DNA from: Otis tarda
Taxonomy: Eukaryota > Chordata > Aves > Otidiformes > Otididae
Length of the DNA: 64,000 nt
Assembly: GCA_026413225.1 (NCBI GenBank)
Contig: CM048552.1
Span: forward strand, 60,837,001 to 60,901,000
Direction of reading: 5' to 3'
The notes beneath the pieces were generated by a model. The model did not search any database and was not told where the DNA came from. It was given only the letters and a program-made list of their open reading frames with translations. Both the position numbers and the translations under genes were made by a program. Shown here in pieces: positions 12,430-24,690 of this stretch; position 1 is the stretch's first letter; each line of letters begins with the position of its first letter.

Positions 12430-15400
12430 CACTGAGGAAGTAGATACAATCATCCTTTGGGTGTTTGGACTATAAACCTTTCCTCCTTCCCTTTCCCACA
12501 TTACCACCAGTTTGTTTGTGAAGTGAAAAATTAAACAGACCTAGTTCAAACCACAGCCTGCTAGCCCACCATGTAACTGATGGGATTAAGGGGCGGGCGG
12601 GGAAAGGACAACATCTGTGATTCATTCTAAGGAGAATGTAAACCATGACCAGAAAGCACTTTAGGGAAGTGGATTTTAGCAGTGTATGCACAGCTTTGAA
12701 TACACATTAACACAACTTTTACTGAAATGAGATTTGAGGCTTTACAGAACCGGACCAGTAGCAATCCATGCCACTGGCACAAATCCCTCATAAGGCTAGG
12801 GAATCACACCATCCCTTCTTCCAGAAGGACTCAGCAAAAAAGACCAATGCTTCTGGTCTCTTTCAGGCTAGCTGCTTCCCTGCTCTTCCCTTTGAAGGCC
12901 CAACCACATGCTTCTTCGAGCATCAAAGGCAGAGAGTACTTCTTAAGGCATACGAGCCGTTTTTGTAAAACTCACTCACAGGTACTCAAATATGGGCAGC
13001 CACCGCTGTGTTTCTGAGGGCAGCTGGCCTCATGGGCTTTGGTCTTCAGTGGGAAGGGAAAATACTATAGCATGCCAGGAGATCGCCGTTCCTCTTCTGG
13101 TGGCAAGCGAGAGTAAAGCAACAAGTGAAGGCTTGTGGCGGCCCTTCTCTTTACTGCACTTTCCGGGACAGTTGGAGAAGCTCCCATAGAAGAGGGTCTC
13201 CTCTCCATTCCATGGGGAAGATTTCCCTAAAATACCAGAAGCTTTGTTGCTTTGGTTTGATGTTACACTCAGTAGTTTCAGGCTCACTATAAGGTAGAGG
13301 GCTGAGGGAAGAAAAGAAAACCAGGTCATTTCTTCAGTATCTAAGTCCAGTGGCAGACTCTGCCTTTAGCTTAACCTTTGCAGCTGTGCTTTTCATGACT
13401 TTATTTACAAATTTCTGTTAATTTTTGTAACTACTTCGATGTGTCATAATGCTAGCAGCAGGCACCAAATCCATGTATAGTAAAACAAATATCAAGTAGC
13501 TTTGCATTTAGGGCAGAAAAAAAAATATAAAATGAAATTCCATCTCCAGGGACCCAATCATCCTGCCAGTTTAAGTTGCAACACACACCTGATGAAATGA
13601 TTGTGCTTCAAATTAAGCCTTCTAATTTGTGTATAAAACTAGGTCACAAAGCTTATTTCCTCTTCACCTCATCCCCGTACATGGTAGTGTGCTGTTACAC
13701 AGAGCAAAAAATATGCTGAAGGGCAGACCTTTGTAGATGGCTCTTCAGCATATCTACGCTGTGTGTTCCAAGTACAGCTTGCAGCAAACTTGAAATCTGA
13801 ATCAAAACAGTGTGTGTTTTACAGAGGTGCTCTTTGAATCTGTTATTGTTATGCTGCTCACTAACCCTAATGCTATCAATAGCAGTCTTACCTCCTACCT
13901 TTTTTCCCCGTTTGTGTTACCAGCATCACAAAAATCTTGTAGGTGGTTTTTTTTTTTCCAAGTGTTTCTCAGTCCCTTGAGTCGTGCAGGCAGTTTCCAG
14001 ACCAGAGTTTGTAAGCTAACTTAATAATTGTTGATACTTGTTTGAAAAATGTCCATTACAATATGCAGTAGTCACAGAAGATTTCTGTTTTCTCATCCTC
14101 CAGGTGCAAGTGGGAAAAAAAAAAGAAGAAGAGGATTTTTTTTTAAATAGATCTAAAGAAATCTGTACTTATTTAGAAGAATTATCATGATACTGTAAAC
14201 TGGGAGATAAAACATTTGTCACGCATACTGACAAAGCCCCCCAGCCAAAGTCTCTTATCACTCAACCATCCAGACAAACAACTGACCGTTTTATCCCCCC
14301 AACAGATGTTCCAGCTGCTCAGGTTAGTGGAATATCCACTTCCATCTCTGCCCAACAGCAGCAGACTCAAGCTCTTGAAAGTCACCGCCTGACACCAGGA
14401 ACAAAAGGTCAAACCATAGTCTAGACAGAAGCTGTAAACTGGGATGCTCAAAACCCATCACTCTGACAGAACGAAAGAGGAACCTAACAGGATTTTTGCA
14501 ACAGATCATGTGCAAAACAAGCATAGCAAACATAACTCAACAAACAATAAACATAGATCAGATTTTTGGCCCACACTACCTTCTGTACAACTTCATGTTT
14601 GTTTATGCATTTTAGTTTATAAAAAATAATAGCACCGTTGTCTCTCTTTCTCAGTAAGGTACTCAGTCACCTTATGTTAGGAAACCAGATCCAAAAGCAT
14701 GAGTCAAACACACTGAAGATGGACCTTGATGTAGGCAGGCTCCACTCAACAGAAGTTACCAGAGATTCATTTAACCCTAGGATTAAATTCAGTCTTCTGT
14801 GTGGAAAAGTCATGGCAAAACAGAGGATTAAGCTATACAGCTGTTGCACTTCCATTCTTTTTCTTTCCAAACCCATCACAACACTGCTATTGTCATCCCA
14901 ACATCAAGTAGTACAGCCATCCCAGTCAGATCTCTGACACTTTTTATTTGACCTCTTTATTTGATCTCCTCAGGGCACAGATTTTATCCCACTTGTTTTA
15001 TAGCTCGCAAGTAGAATAGCAATCTGAAGGCGATGAAGGAAAAATGCAGCAAAACATTCAGGATTTACACTCAGCCAGTGCCTCGTCATGTTCCCACTCG
15101 CTAAGCTCTGCTGTGGCATCACAGAGCAGAGTTGAACACCTGCATTTTGCTACATAGCTCTAATATGCATGCAGCTCCTGTGCCCCCTGCTTGCTTTGAT
15201 TACTCCTGCTTTTGGCAATTAACACCAGGAGATTAACAATTGGCTCTAGGACAATTGACTCTGGAGGCAATTAGCCTCTTACAGGCACCTCACTAGTCAC
15301 CAGCTTCATAGAGGTGAGAGGTGCAGGGGCTATTAATGAAATGCATCAGGAAGAAATAACTGAGCTGTCAGTTAGTCTTGGGTGTCATCCATAATTCCGC

Positions 15401-16399
15401 TTAAAAAGAAATGCCATAATTCTGCACCCCATGTGAATCACAGAAGGCTAAGTGAAGTCACCTTAGAAGGATTGCTTTCCTTTCCCTCACATAAAGGAAC
15501 CCCAACCGTTCTATGATTCTGTGATTCATTGGATGCTCCCGTTATGGTAACATGCATTTAAAACTTTTCCTGTTTTATACAAATGAGGTGGTAGTGAAGT
15601 GAAATGACAAGGATATGGCTGGGCCAATTTGAAGCCATACTGTTCCTGTTTGACTTCTAAAACAGTGAGTAGACACAGCTTTCTTGCCAGTCTTGTGTAT
15701 AAAAACAGATATCTTCGCAGATGAGTGCTGTTTGCAATGCAGTGGTCAGTTCATAACAAAATCCAAAAATACATGAGCTGTTTCAGAAGCAGATGGTCTA
15801 CTTGAGCCATTTAAACAGCAACAAAAAATGTAAGATTTTTTTTTTACTGTTTGTAGTACACCATGAGCTCAGTTCAGCAATCCTTAACTATGTGAAACGG
15901 TATTTATATTGGCAAGAGGTGTGTGGGCATACATCCTCTGAGAACGAAGAAGAGGGCTTCCAGGTTTTTACTGATCAAAGAGCAAAGAAATACACTCCAT
16001 TCAGCAAATCCTCGTGTTGGAAAACCAGGTAATGTACAAATAACACAATACTACCACAGTTGTAAATCAGGAGCTTCTGGGGAGTAAATCTGCGAAAGGA
16101 ATTGAACATTTTATCACTGCAGAGGGCTCTCCATGCTCCCAGGGGAGAGAGAAATGCTGGAGCCTAACAAGGAATAGAGTACTGAGCTGTCCTCACAGGG
16201 TGCTTCGAGGGAGGCTGCATCTTACATCTTGTCCCTTTCCATTACTTCACTTTGTGGCTAGGTTCACCTAGGAGCCTGCAGTTAAGTGTATTATCTAATA
16301 ATAATGTAGGTATTAACAACCCCTGCAGTGAGGACTGGAGTTCAGAACACCTGTCAGCTCTAAACACCATGGTTGGAAGTCTCAGCCCTTTGTCAGTGT
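12430..16399. other. Intergenic sequence, no gene seen
   Basis: I recognise no exon or RNA gene here. A short piece at 15509-15528 resembles only the terminal tail of a CR1 LINE (plus orientation). The stretch 15160-15400 is rich in ATTA/TAAT and ATGCAT-type words and might be a conserved noncoding element, which is untested. Confidence 0.55.
15509..15528 (+). mobile_element. Possible CR1 LINE tail fragment
   Basis: The words TTCTATGATTCTGTGATTC match the octamer-type tail that ends CR1 elements on their sense strand. The upstream CR1 3' UTR is not recognisable, so this is either a very short or strongly decayed insertion, or chance. Confidence 0.35.
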
Positions 16400-17002
16400 G
16401 TCTGTGAGGACAAACACAGTGTCATAAACCTTATTAAAGTTGAGATAAACAGCATTCACTGCTCTCTACTTGTTTACCATGCCAGTCATCTCATCATAGA
16501 AGGATAGCAGATTGGTTAAGCATGTTTTCACCTTCATAAATCCATGCTGACTACTCCCAATCACCTTCTTATCCTTCATATGTTTGCAAATGTTTTCCAA
16601 AATTAGCTGCTCCATTACTGTCCCAGGTATCAAGGTAAAGCTGACCAGCCTGTAGTTCCCCAGATCCTCCTTCTTGCCCCTCTTGCAGATAGGAGTGACA
16701 TTTGCTTTCTTCCAGTCTTCAGGAACCTCTGCTGATCAGTATAACCTTTCAAAGATAATTGAGAGTGGCTTTGGAGCGACATCACCCAGCTCCTTCACCA
16801 CTCATGTATGCATTCCATCAGGTCCCATGGACTTTCGCATAATCAGTTTGTGTGCACATTCCCTAACATGATCCTCCTCTGCTGAGGGTAAGTCTTTGCT
16901 GCTCCAGACTCTCCCTCTGGTCTCAGAGGCCTGGGATTCCTGACAGCAACTCCTAACAGTAGAGACAAAAGCAAAGGCTTTGAGTACATACCTCAGCCTT
17001 TT
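16400..17002 (-). mobile_element. CR1 LINE A, ORF2 remnant, segment 1
   Basis: This is an antisense copy of the CR1 ORF2 coding region. On the minus strand the frame near 16802-17005 carries HKL...KSMGPDGMH, the conserved stretch of CR1 ORF2 just before the reverse-transcriptase core. The left part matches the region reading (antisense) GTCATAAACC TTATTAAAG. The element is 3'-truncated at its left end, with no CR1 tail there. It is interrupted on the right by CR1 B, resumes at 17137, is interrupted again by CR1 C, and resumes at about 17748. It is inactive. Confidence 0.85.
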
Positions 17003-17136
17003 CATAGAATCATAGAATGGTTAGGGTTGGAAGGGACCTTCAAAGGTCATCTAGTCCAACCCCTCTGTAAGAAGCAGGGACATCCCCTACTAGATCAGGT
17101 TGCTCAGAGCTTCATCCAACCTGGCCTTGAACGTTT
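17003..17136 (-). mobile_element. CR1 LINE B, truncated 3' end nested in CR1 A
   Basis: It begins with the antisense CR1 tail (CATAGAATCATAGAATGG), followed by the typical 3' UTR words (GTTGGAAGGGACCTT, CTAGTCCAACCCC, CTGGCCTTGAAC). It stops after about 134 bp, where the ORF2 sequence of CR1 A resumes (TGTCCTTTGTCCCATTCAGC). It is a 5'-truncated insertion, the usual outcome of target-primed reverse transcription, and younger than A. Confidence 0.85.
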
Positions 17137-17197
17137 CCAGTGTCCTTTGTCCCATTCAGCAGCAGGCCTACCTTTTGCCTACTTATTCTTCCTACAG
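17137..17197 (-). mobile_element. CR1 LINE A, ORF2 remnant, segment 2
   Basis: This is about 60 bp of CR1 ORF2 sequence (antisense CCCATTCAGCAGCAGGCCTA) stranded between the two nested CR1 insertions B and C. Its content continues segment 1 in the CR1 order. Confidence 0.75.
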
Positions 17198-17747
17198 ATC
17201 ATAGAATTACAGAATGGTTTGGGTTGGAAGGGTCCTTAAAGATCATGTAGTCCAACCCCCCCGGCCATGAGCAGGGACACCTTCCACTAGACCAGGTCAC
17301 TCAAAGCCCCATTCAACCTGGCCTTGAACACTTCCAGGGATGGAGCATCCACAACTTCTCTCCACAACCTGTTTGAGTGCCTCACCACCCTCACAGTAAA
17401 GAATTTCTTCCTTATTGTCTAATCTAAATCTACCCTCTTGCAGTTTAAAGCCATTACCCCTTGTCCTATCACTACATGCCCTTGTCAAAAGTCCCTCCCC
17501 AGTTTTCTTGTAGGCCCCGTTTAGGTGCTGGAAGGCCACTATAAGGTCTCCCCAGAGCCTCCTCTTCTCCAAGCTGAACAACCCCAACTCTCTCAGCATT
17601 TCTTCATAGGAGAGGTGTTCCAGCCTTCTGATCATTTTTGTGGCCCTCCTCTGGACTTGCTCCAACAGGTCCACTTCCTTCTTATGTTGGTGGCTCCAGA
17701 CCTGGATGCAGAACTCCAGATGGGGTCTCACCAGAGCAGAGTAGAGA
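17198..17747 (-). mobile_element. CR1 LINE C, 3' end nested in CR1 A
   Basis: It begins with an antisense CR1 tail (ATCATAGAATTACAGAATGG). It then runs through the full recognisable 3' UTR: AGTCCAACCCCCC, CCACTAGACCAGGTC, CACCCTCACAGTAAAGAATT, AAGGTCTCCCCAGAGCC, CAGAACTCCAGATGGGGTCT. It ends near GCAGAGTAGAGA. It is about 550 bp, 5'-truncated and inserted in CR1 A. The 144-aa minus-strand frame at 17297-17731 is a translation of CR1 3' sequence, not a host gene. Confidence 0.9.
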
Positions 17748-17970
17748 TACTAGTAGATGTACTAGTAGAATCCCTTCCTATTGCTCTTCATAGCCCTCAC
17801 TGGATTCAAATCCAGGTGGGCTTTGGCACACTCAGCATTTCTACGTTCCTCCTGGGTCACCTGTCCCTGCTGCCACCTCTTGTATTCTTCCTCTTTATAT
17901 TTGGGTTTTATCTGGAGCTTCTCATTCATCCATGTAGGCCTCCTGCCACCTTTGCTTGACTTCATGGATG
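17748..17970 (-). mobile_element. CR1 LINE A, ORF2 remnant, segment 3
   Basis: The minus-strand translation here reads GGRRPTWMNEKL, then KYKEEEYKRWQQGQVTQEE, then AKAHLDLN...NRKGFY. This is the spacer between the endonuclease and reverse-transcriptase domains of CR1 ORF2. It joins segments 1 and 2 in order once B and C are removed. The upstream (5') end of the element fades near 17970, before a short 24-bp direct repeat (GATGTGGGCACTGACAG at 17976 and 18000). Confidence 0.85.
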
Positions 17971-18019
17971 GTACAGATGTGGGCACTGACAGTAAGGAAG
18001 ATGTGGGCACTGACAGGAG

Positions 18020-21000
18020 CAGAGTGAGTCCACTTTGCTGGGCTCAGAGAACATCTCCCATATCTTCACTTCCATATATATACATTTAGACTCCTTTGCA
18101 CAGCATCCTGGACATGCTGACTAATGAAGTAGGAGAGGAAGGTCGCCCTGGGCTGAATGAAAAGCAAGGTAATACAGTCTGCCAGAGAGATTCCTTTGAG
18201 CAGGACCAAATGGTTTAAAGAAGCTGAAAAGCCTTTTTAAGGAGCAGTAGCAATTCTACTTTTCCTGCTGGGTGCAACACAAGGGAGAGCAGGACGATCT
18301 GGCTGGAGGACCTCCTCTGTGCAGCAAACAAAAGGGGCAGAATTTAAACAGTTTGAACATACATTGCAGAAGAAGATGCACAGTTAAGCTGCACCGGTTT
18401 GTCCTATGCTTGAGTCCATTTCCTGGAGTTCATTGCCTGCTATTTCACTTTCTCATTCTAAAAATGTCTCTTAGCTTGTATAATCCTCCTTCAATAGATT
18501 TTTTTTTCCTGTTAGCAAATTAAAACTAGTGCTCTAGAGGCCAAAAAAAAGCAGTCTCTTAGTGCAGGTGGGCTCTTTAGAAGGTGCTGAGCATTTTATT
18601 TGAGAATTGGAGAGGGAAAAACAGTCACATAAAAATTAAATTACACCTATTTGATACCAGTCATCATTTTATTGCACATAAAACCTGAAAAGCAAAACAT
18701 TTAAAGCCGTCTACGTTTTCAAGTCAGTTGTCTTGTAAAATATTATATTTAGCATAAAATATATTCTCAATCAAAATATTGATCTACCAGATACCCTAGA
18801 CAGAAGGCAAATAAGTGTCACTTTAATGGTGTCTGGCATTTCAGTTTAAAACCTTTCAGTTACAGAGAGAAGAAAGTGAATTCATAATCCCCATGTGCGC
18901 ACTGGGCTGGGTCTTCTCCAGGCCACAAGCAAGGGGTGTACCTGGGTCTGGTACCTGATCTGCACAAAGGGCAAGAAATGAAACCACACTGCCAGTGTCC
19001 TTGAATGAAACTGGTTTGCCTGCAGCACAGAGGGAACATAGCAGCTCTTCATCGCTTGATTTCTCATCCATGGTGTTGCCTGTGAAGTGGACATGGAGGA
19101 GCACAGGATAAGGTGGGGTTGCACGTGAGTATAACATGGATGGAGGAAAGGGACTGTGTGGCTGTTGCTGCAAGTCACCTGTTTAGCACTTGCTGAGGTT
19201 TTCATCTACAGAAAAAAGCCAGCCATTAATGCTGTTTAATCTCTATCAGAATGAAATCGCCTCAAGGAAGGTGTTTGGGAGGCATTCTCCATTTATGACA
19301 GGTAATTCACCTAAGAATGTATTGACAATGCGAACTCCTCAGTGACCAGTACTAAACAGCCTTTCACTATACAGCCTAGAAAGTCAGAATTTCAAGGCAA
19401 GGCACAGAGCTAGGAGGAAGCATGGCAGCATAGAAAATGGCAAACATTTCCTTGAAAAGTGTATAGACTCATAACCCAGCAGTGTCTGGAGAGGGGATCC
19501 ATACAGATCTTAGAAGAACTCAGAGCAAAGTCCACAGAAAACCTGTATTCCTACAGAAACATACAGGTACCCATTACCTGATAGAAGGCATACTATACCA
19601 CACTAATTCCAACTGATCCCAGCTGGCTCCCTCCATAAAAGACCATCTAGAAGAAGAGGATGGGCATGTCCTTTTCTGGCATACAGAGCTCCAAGGCAAG
19701 GGTGCTACAAAAGAACAACAGCTATGCTTCAATGTGTGCTGGTATTCCAGCATGTCTGTGACACACAGTTTCAGAACAGGAGCAAAAACCAGGGACTGAA
19801 AAATTGAAAAATATATTATGATTTGTATAGTTTCAAAGCTTTTCAACCCAACCAAAAGTAAAAACCTTTCTACAGAACGGTCAGTGTGCGTAAACAGAAC
19901 AGGATACCTCTCGTAATGAGAAAATGTAGGTGTGCATTTTTATACCCAGGAATCAGTATAATTCCTGACTGACTCACAATAAAAGTCATATCAGAAGCTT
20001 AAGGGGATGGGGCAGGGAAAAGCCTTTGAATTTGACCCTAGTCAGAACAGGATTAGGTCTTTAAGGCCACATACGTAGCTAAAAAGCACACAATACTGAT
20101 TCATACAGCACTGGTGAAACAAATGGTGGGAAGAGCTTTGAAGAGCTATTGCTGCCAGGAGAGACCACCTTCTGTCTTGTGACAAGCATATTAACCTTTT
20201 GAAGCTCTGATCCAGGTGTCTCATCATTTCTGTGATAATTCTCTCTCTCACCATCAGTGTGCACATTACACTCACGCCATTCCATTTGCCAGCCGGATCA
20301 CAGGGTGCCGCCGCTCCAAGCTCATTTATGGTTTGATTTCACACACCGTTCCTCCATTTTTCAGTCTTAAGAAAGCTTCTGTAAAGTGGACAGATTTTTT
20401 TCAAAAGCACTTAAGCTCCCAGAGTCTCTTCTTGTTCTCAATGGGAGATGAAACCCTTAGAAAATGCCAAATCTCCATTTAGAGTGTGCAGCTCTGTTGG
20501 AAATACGATCCTTAGCATTTTGGATAGCATTACATCCCCGCGTGCTATGGCCGCTGCAGTTCATTTTGCAGCTGAAAAGAAGTCCAGTAATACATCACTG
20601 CCTTCTTGATGAGTGATCTGAGACTGGACAAAGCATGCTGCCTTTTATCAGCAAAAAGAATGCAAACCAGCTACCTCTTAAGAGTTCAGCTATGTTAGCA
20701 CCTGCTCAATCCTCGTATTTAGATAAGAAATCTTAGCTATTTTGTGGTTGTTAGTACATTAACACCTGCAGAATCTCTTGATTAAATTTATCCCCATGTT
20801 ACCCCTATGGGGTGGTGTTATCACCTCCATCTTGCTGATAAGGAGTTGAGACAGAGAGATGGATTAAGGTAAGTCACTCTAGAAGCATAGAAAGTCTGCA
20901 CTAAAACTGACAGCTAACCCAGCATTCTGCTCGGCACTTGCCGCAGATGCAGACTCTACACAGAAGAATTACAAAATGCTGAAACTATGAATTTATATTC

Positions 21001-24000
21001 CAGAATTTTTAAAAACCCACATTGACCATTTGATGATTTTAATGAATATATTGATAGCTAGTGCCAAGAATTACTACTGCATTACAGAGAGAGAGACCTA
21101 ATACCAGATATAAATATGGAAACCAGCGGGCAGATGGAGAACTGCAATATGAGTCTCTAAGAAACCAGCAACAACCTTTAGTTCAATACCACAAAGCTGC
21201 TGTATTTCTTTATACAGCATGGCAGTAGGAAAGTCCATTGGAAAAATGGTTTGGTAGAGTTATTAATTGGGGGAGGGGTGTTGTTTATCCTAATGCCTTT
21301 TAGGTGCTAGTCCAATGAACCCTTACACCCCTTCACACCCCAACAAGCAAAGGTGCTCACAAGTATTTTTCAAAGAGATTCTTCTTCCATGTAAAATATT
21401 TACAGAATTTGATTCTTCAAGACTAGAAACCATAATTTGTAAGTTGGGTAATAGAAATGGATATTTTTTTTCCCTTGTTTGAATGAAACAAGCTGATATT
21501 AAAAGGACATTCATAAACCTTACTGTCTTCTCCAGAAAGCCTTTCAGACCTAACTTATCTAAGTCTTCAGCCCCTTTCAAAACTTTCTGCACCTGCTGTT
21601 ACCCTTTCCTTATCCATCCCCCTGGAACCAAAAACTTCTGCGCTCTAAGGGCATAGCTGTTATCATTACTACAGGGCTTCCTGATCTACAGAGGTCCTGT
21701 CCTTCAGGAGTCTTTGTAACTGAGGCCTGATCCTGGAAATGCTTTTGCACACATGAAATCACTCAAAAGCATTTGCCCTTCTGCTCTCACTACTGTGTTT
21801 TCAAAGAGCATTTCCTTCCTCCTCCTCCTCCTTCATACACTGGGAAGATACCACAGACGGCTGTGACTGTGACCGTAGCCCTCCAGGGCTGCAGTTTGCT
21901 CACAGCAGATCACTTGTCTACAAAGTGTTTTCTCACCTGGGTCACCTCTTTAAAGGGAATTTCTCCAGCCTGGGTTTGTAATGTTTCTGTAGAACATTTA
22001 TTACATTGCTATTCACCAGCATGAAATCCATGCTCCGTATGAGTTCATCAGCTATAGCACAGCAACTTCCTAGACATCCTGCTATGCCCAAGGTCCAATT
22101 CTTAAATCCAATTTTCTCCACTTTAAGGCTGGCTGTCACAGTTTCTGTTTGAGACTAATTCAGTAACTCAATTTTAGAATCTGTTACTCCCAGCAATTTT
22201 ATCAAGACTAGTCTAATAAAGGCAATTTTTTTAAGGCAAGTTGGTGCAATTCTTTGTTTCTCCACCAGATTTGCAGGCAAATTATTTATGTTCAGTACAC
22301 ACTAAGAGGATCTCCAATTCTGAACTAGCACTATCCTTCACACAGAGTGAGATGTTGCCATCATGCCCTCCAAGTACTGTCTTTTCTTCCCTACGGAAGT
22401 ATCATTAGTAGGCTAATATTGCTAGTACTATCATCAGCAGACTTTTATTCTGCTTCTGCCTCTATTACCGAGATGCTATGTCAGGCCAGTGCTTCACCTT
22501 CTGTGCCTCAGCTCCTTTACCTCCAAAGTACAGATAACATGGGTATTTTCACATGTGGCCACCCATGCTTCTGGAAAGAGTGAAGACTTCTGGACTAACC
22601 AGAAGTGGGAGAGCAGGCCAGAATACAGCATTTAAATGCTTCCATCCCAATGAACATGTTCATGTTAACCTTAGCTATTTCTCCTGCAGCAGCAGTCACA
22701 TACCTCCTTGCACTGTTTCAGTATCACCCACAATCAGTAACAGCTTAAAAACTCTTTATGATCTGTCTCATCTACTCTTCAAGTGATGCTGAAGAGAAAA
22801 AGTGTCTTTGCTGTTTTCTGCACTCTCTGCTTTTGCAATCAATGTTCATCACTGCTAATTACCCATGGTGTCATTACAGATCTCTAACCAGTGAAAAAGG
22901 CCACCACAGTATCTTGTACTGGATACACCTTGAATGAAAAGACATCCCCTCTCCCAGCAGGTTTACAGTCTGTGGGTAAGCATGGGTCAATATGTGGATG
23001 CGCAGAGCCAGGTAAGAATAAAAGATGACGATTAGATAACTGTCTCTTCCCCCCACCGCTTCCAGACATCATGTGTGACTGGTTAATCCCCTTTCTTCTG
23101 ACTATCAGCCACAGATTGATACATAACTAAAACTGTCTGGAGTTTTAGTCCTGCCTTCCTCATAAGGGACCATCTCATCTCTTAAGACGCCAATGCAGCC
23201 TGCTTAGCTCAGGGCAGATGGGCTGTGGCAGCTCCAGGACCAGCAGCTGCTGCAGCCATCACATCATCTAGAATTAAAGCAGACTAGGAGAGAGGGGACT
23301 GCCCTTCTCTCCCTACCAGAGAGGAAAGGGAGAGCTGCAGGGCAGCAATGCCCATGTAGCCTGAGGGGATGCTACCACAGATCTAGATTAGGTAAGGAGA
23401 GCTGTGCAGTCTTGATGACCAAATGATCAGCTTCTATCTTCTACCCCCAAGCAGATACACATTTACTATTTGGGAGTGGGAGTGGGGAGTTTTCAGTGAT
23501 GCTTCTGCATCTTAGGGAGAAACCAGAGCTGAACTTCAGCTGCAAATTCTGGTTTACTAAAGAGATCCCCACAAAGGAAGGAGAGCCTGGTGTTTCTATA
23601 CCCTTAAGGTAGTTGGGATTTTTCTAGGCTTCCAGGGCCAGTTCTATATATAATGAAAACCATCATGAAAAACAAAGACGCTTAGCGTGAAAGAATACAC
23701 AATAAGGATTCAGGCCTGAAATGAACTTCTTTTTGACCTCTTTGCCTACGCAGAGCCAGATCTGCTGAGACAGGGACAGGAATTCCCCTACATTGAGTTG
23801 TTCCCAGAAGGGAGGCCCAAGATCACAGTAACTGGGTGGCCTTTTTGCTAAATTGCAATTTCCTCCTCCTTTGCAACTCTAGTGCGGCAGGGTCAGATCA
23901 AGGCTCCTCAGTGGCAGGGACAAAACTGAATTTTGCAGCTCTGAGAAAAGGAGTGGGAGGCAGAGAGGTTTCTTGCCCTCAGAGGTGCTGTGGGCCACAG

Positions 24001-24400
24001 AGGAGGTGGCACACGGCCTGCAGGGAGGAGCAGACCCCCAGCCCCATGCCCCCCACACCTTCACTGCTTCAGTGGCCCATTTGGCTCCCCGGGACTCAGG
24101 CACACACCAAGGGGGAACCGAAGTATGGCCATTTTGCTTCCTCCAGTGGCTGGGCCGGCTGCTTCCAGCAGCTGCCGGCATCACGGTTAACAATAATTTT
24201 ATATGAAATCTGTCTTTTTTCACTCTGTTTCCCAGTTTATGGCCTGCTTTTGGTCAGGAATTGCCTGAACTGGAAGCACAAAAAAACTCTAGCAGAGTCA
24301 GACTTCCCGCAGGAATAAGCTGACAGATACCTCAGCTGGACGTTTTTGGTAGCCGGAGGAGAAGCTCCCAAATATCCTGCTTTATTTATTTATGTTTTTT
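18020..24400. other. Intergenic sequence, no gene seen
   Basis: I recognise no exons, RNA genes or repeats. The GC content rises after about 23200, ahead of the CpG island at 24.4 kb. An open frame of 160 codons at 23836-24318 (plus) has no recognisable domain and I do not call it a gene. Confidence 0.55.
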
Positions 24401-24419
24401 CCTTTTATCTCAAGCACAG

Positions 24420-24690
24420 TTAGATGACCCCGGGGCCGGGGCCCGAGCCGGGGCCGGGGCCGCGCGGTTGCGGCGCCACCTGGCGGCGCGCCGAGGAGGC
24501 GCTGGCGCCTGCTGGTACGGCTGCACGGCGCTGCCCCCGAGGCACCGGTCGGCCCCGGCCGGGGGTTTGTCAGCGGTCGCCGGCGGGCTGCAGAGCTCCC
24601 GTGCGAACTCCCGTTGCCCGACGAATTAATGGCGGCCATAACGCTGCATGTGCCTGAAGCGGGGGAGGGAGGTGCTGGGAGGGCTGCAGG
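24420..24690. promoter_or_regulatory. Orphan CpG island, candidate promoter or insulator
   Basis: About 270 bp are very GC- and CG-rich (GCCGGGG repeats, GGCGGCGCGCC, CCGGTCGGCCCCGG) inside AT-rich intergenic DNA, about 23 kb upstream of CHST11. It contains a CTCF-like core, CCACCTGGCGGCGC at 24476-24489, which differs from the common CCACCAGGGGGCGC at two positions. It also contains a YY1-like ATGGCGGCC at 24629-24637. A minus-strand ATG at 24639 in fair start context (G at -3 and at +4) opens a frame beginning MAAINSSGNGSS, but it is low in complexity and has no known domain. The island could be an alternative CHST11 promoter, a noncoding RNA promoter, an insulator, or an inert GC-rich patch. 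Confidence 0.6.

Noticed and set aside
17297-17731. 144-codon minus-strand frame that looks like a protein
   Set aside because: It is a translation of the CR1 LINE 3' region, not a host gene.
18856-19205. Overlapping minus-strand frames of about 105 codons
   Set aside because: There is no recognisable domain or splice context, and no other sign of a gene.
23836-24318. 160-codon plus-strand frame next to the orphan CpG island
   Set aside because: It has mixed composition with no domain, and a second overlapping frame of similar length exists on the other strand. It is likely chance in the GC-rich shore.
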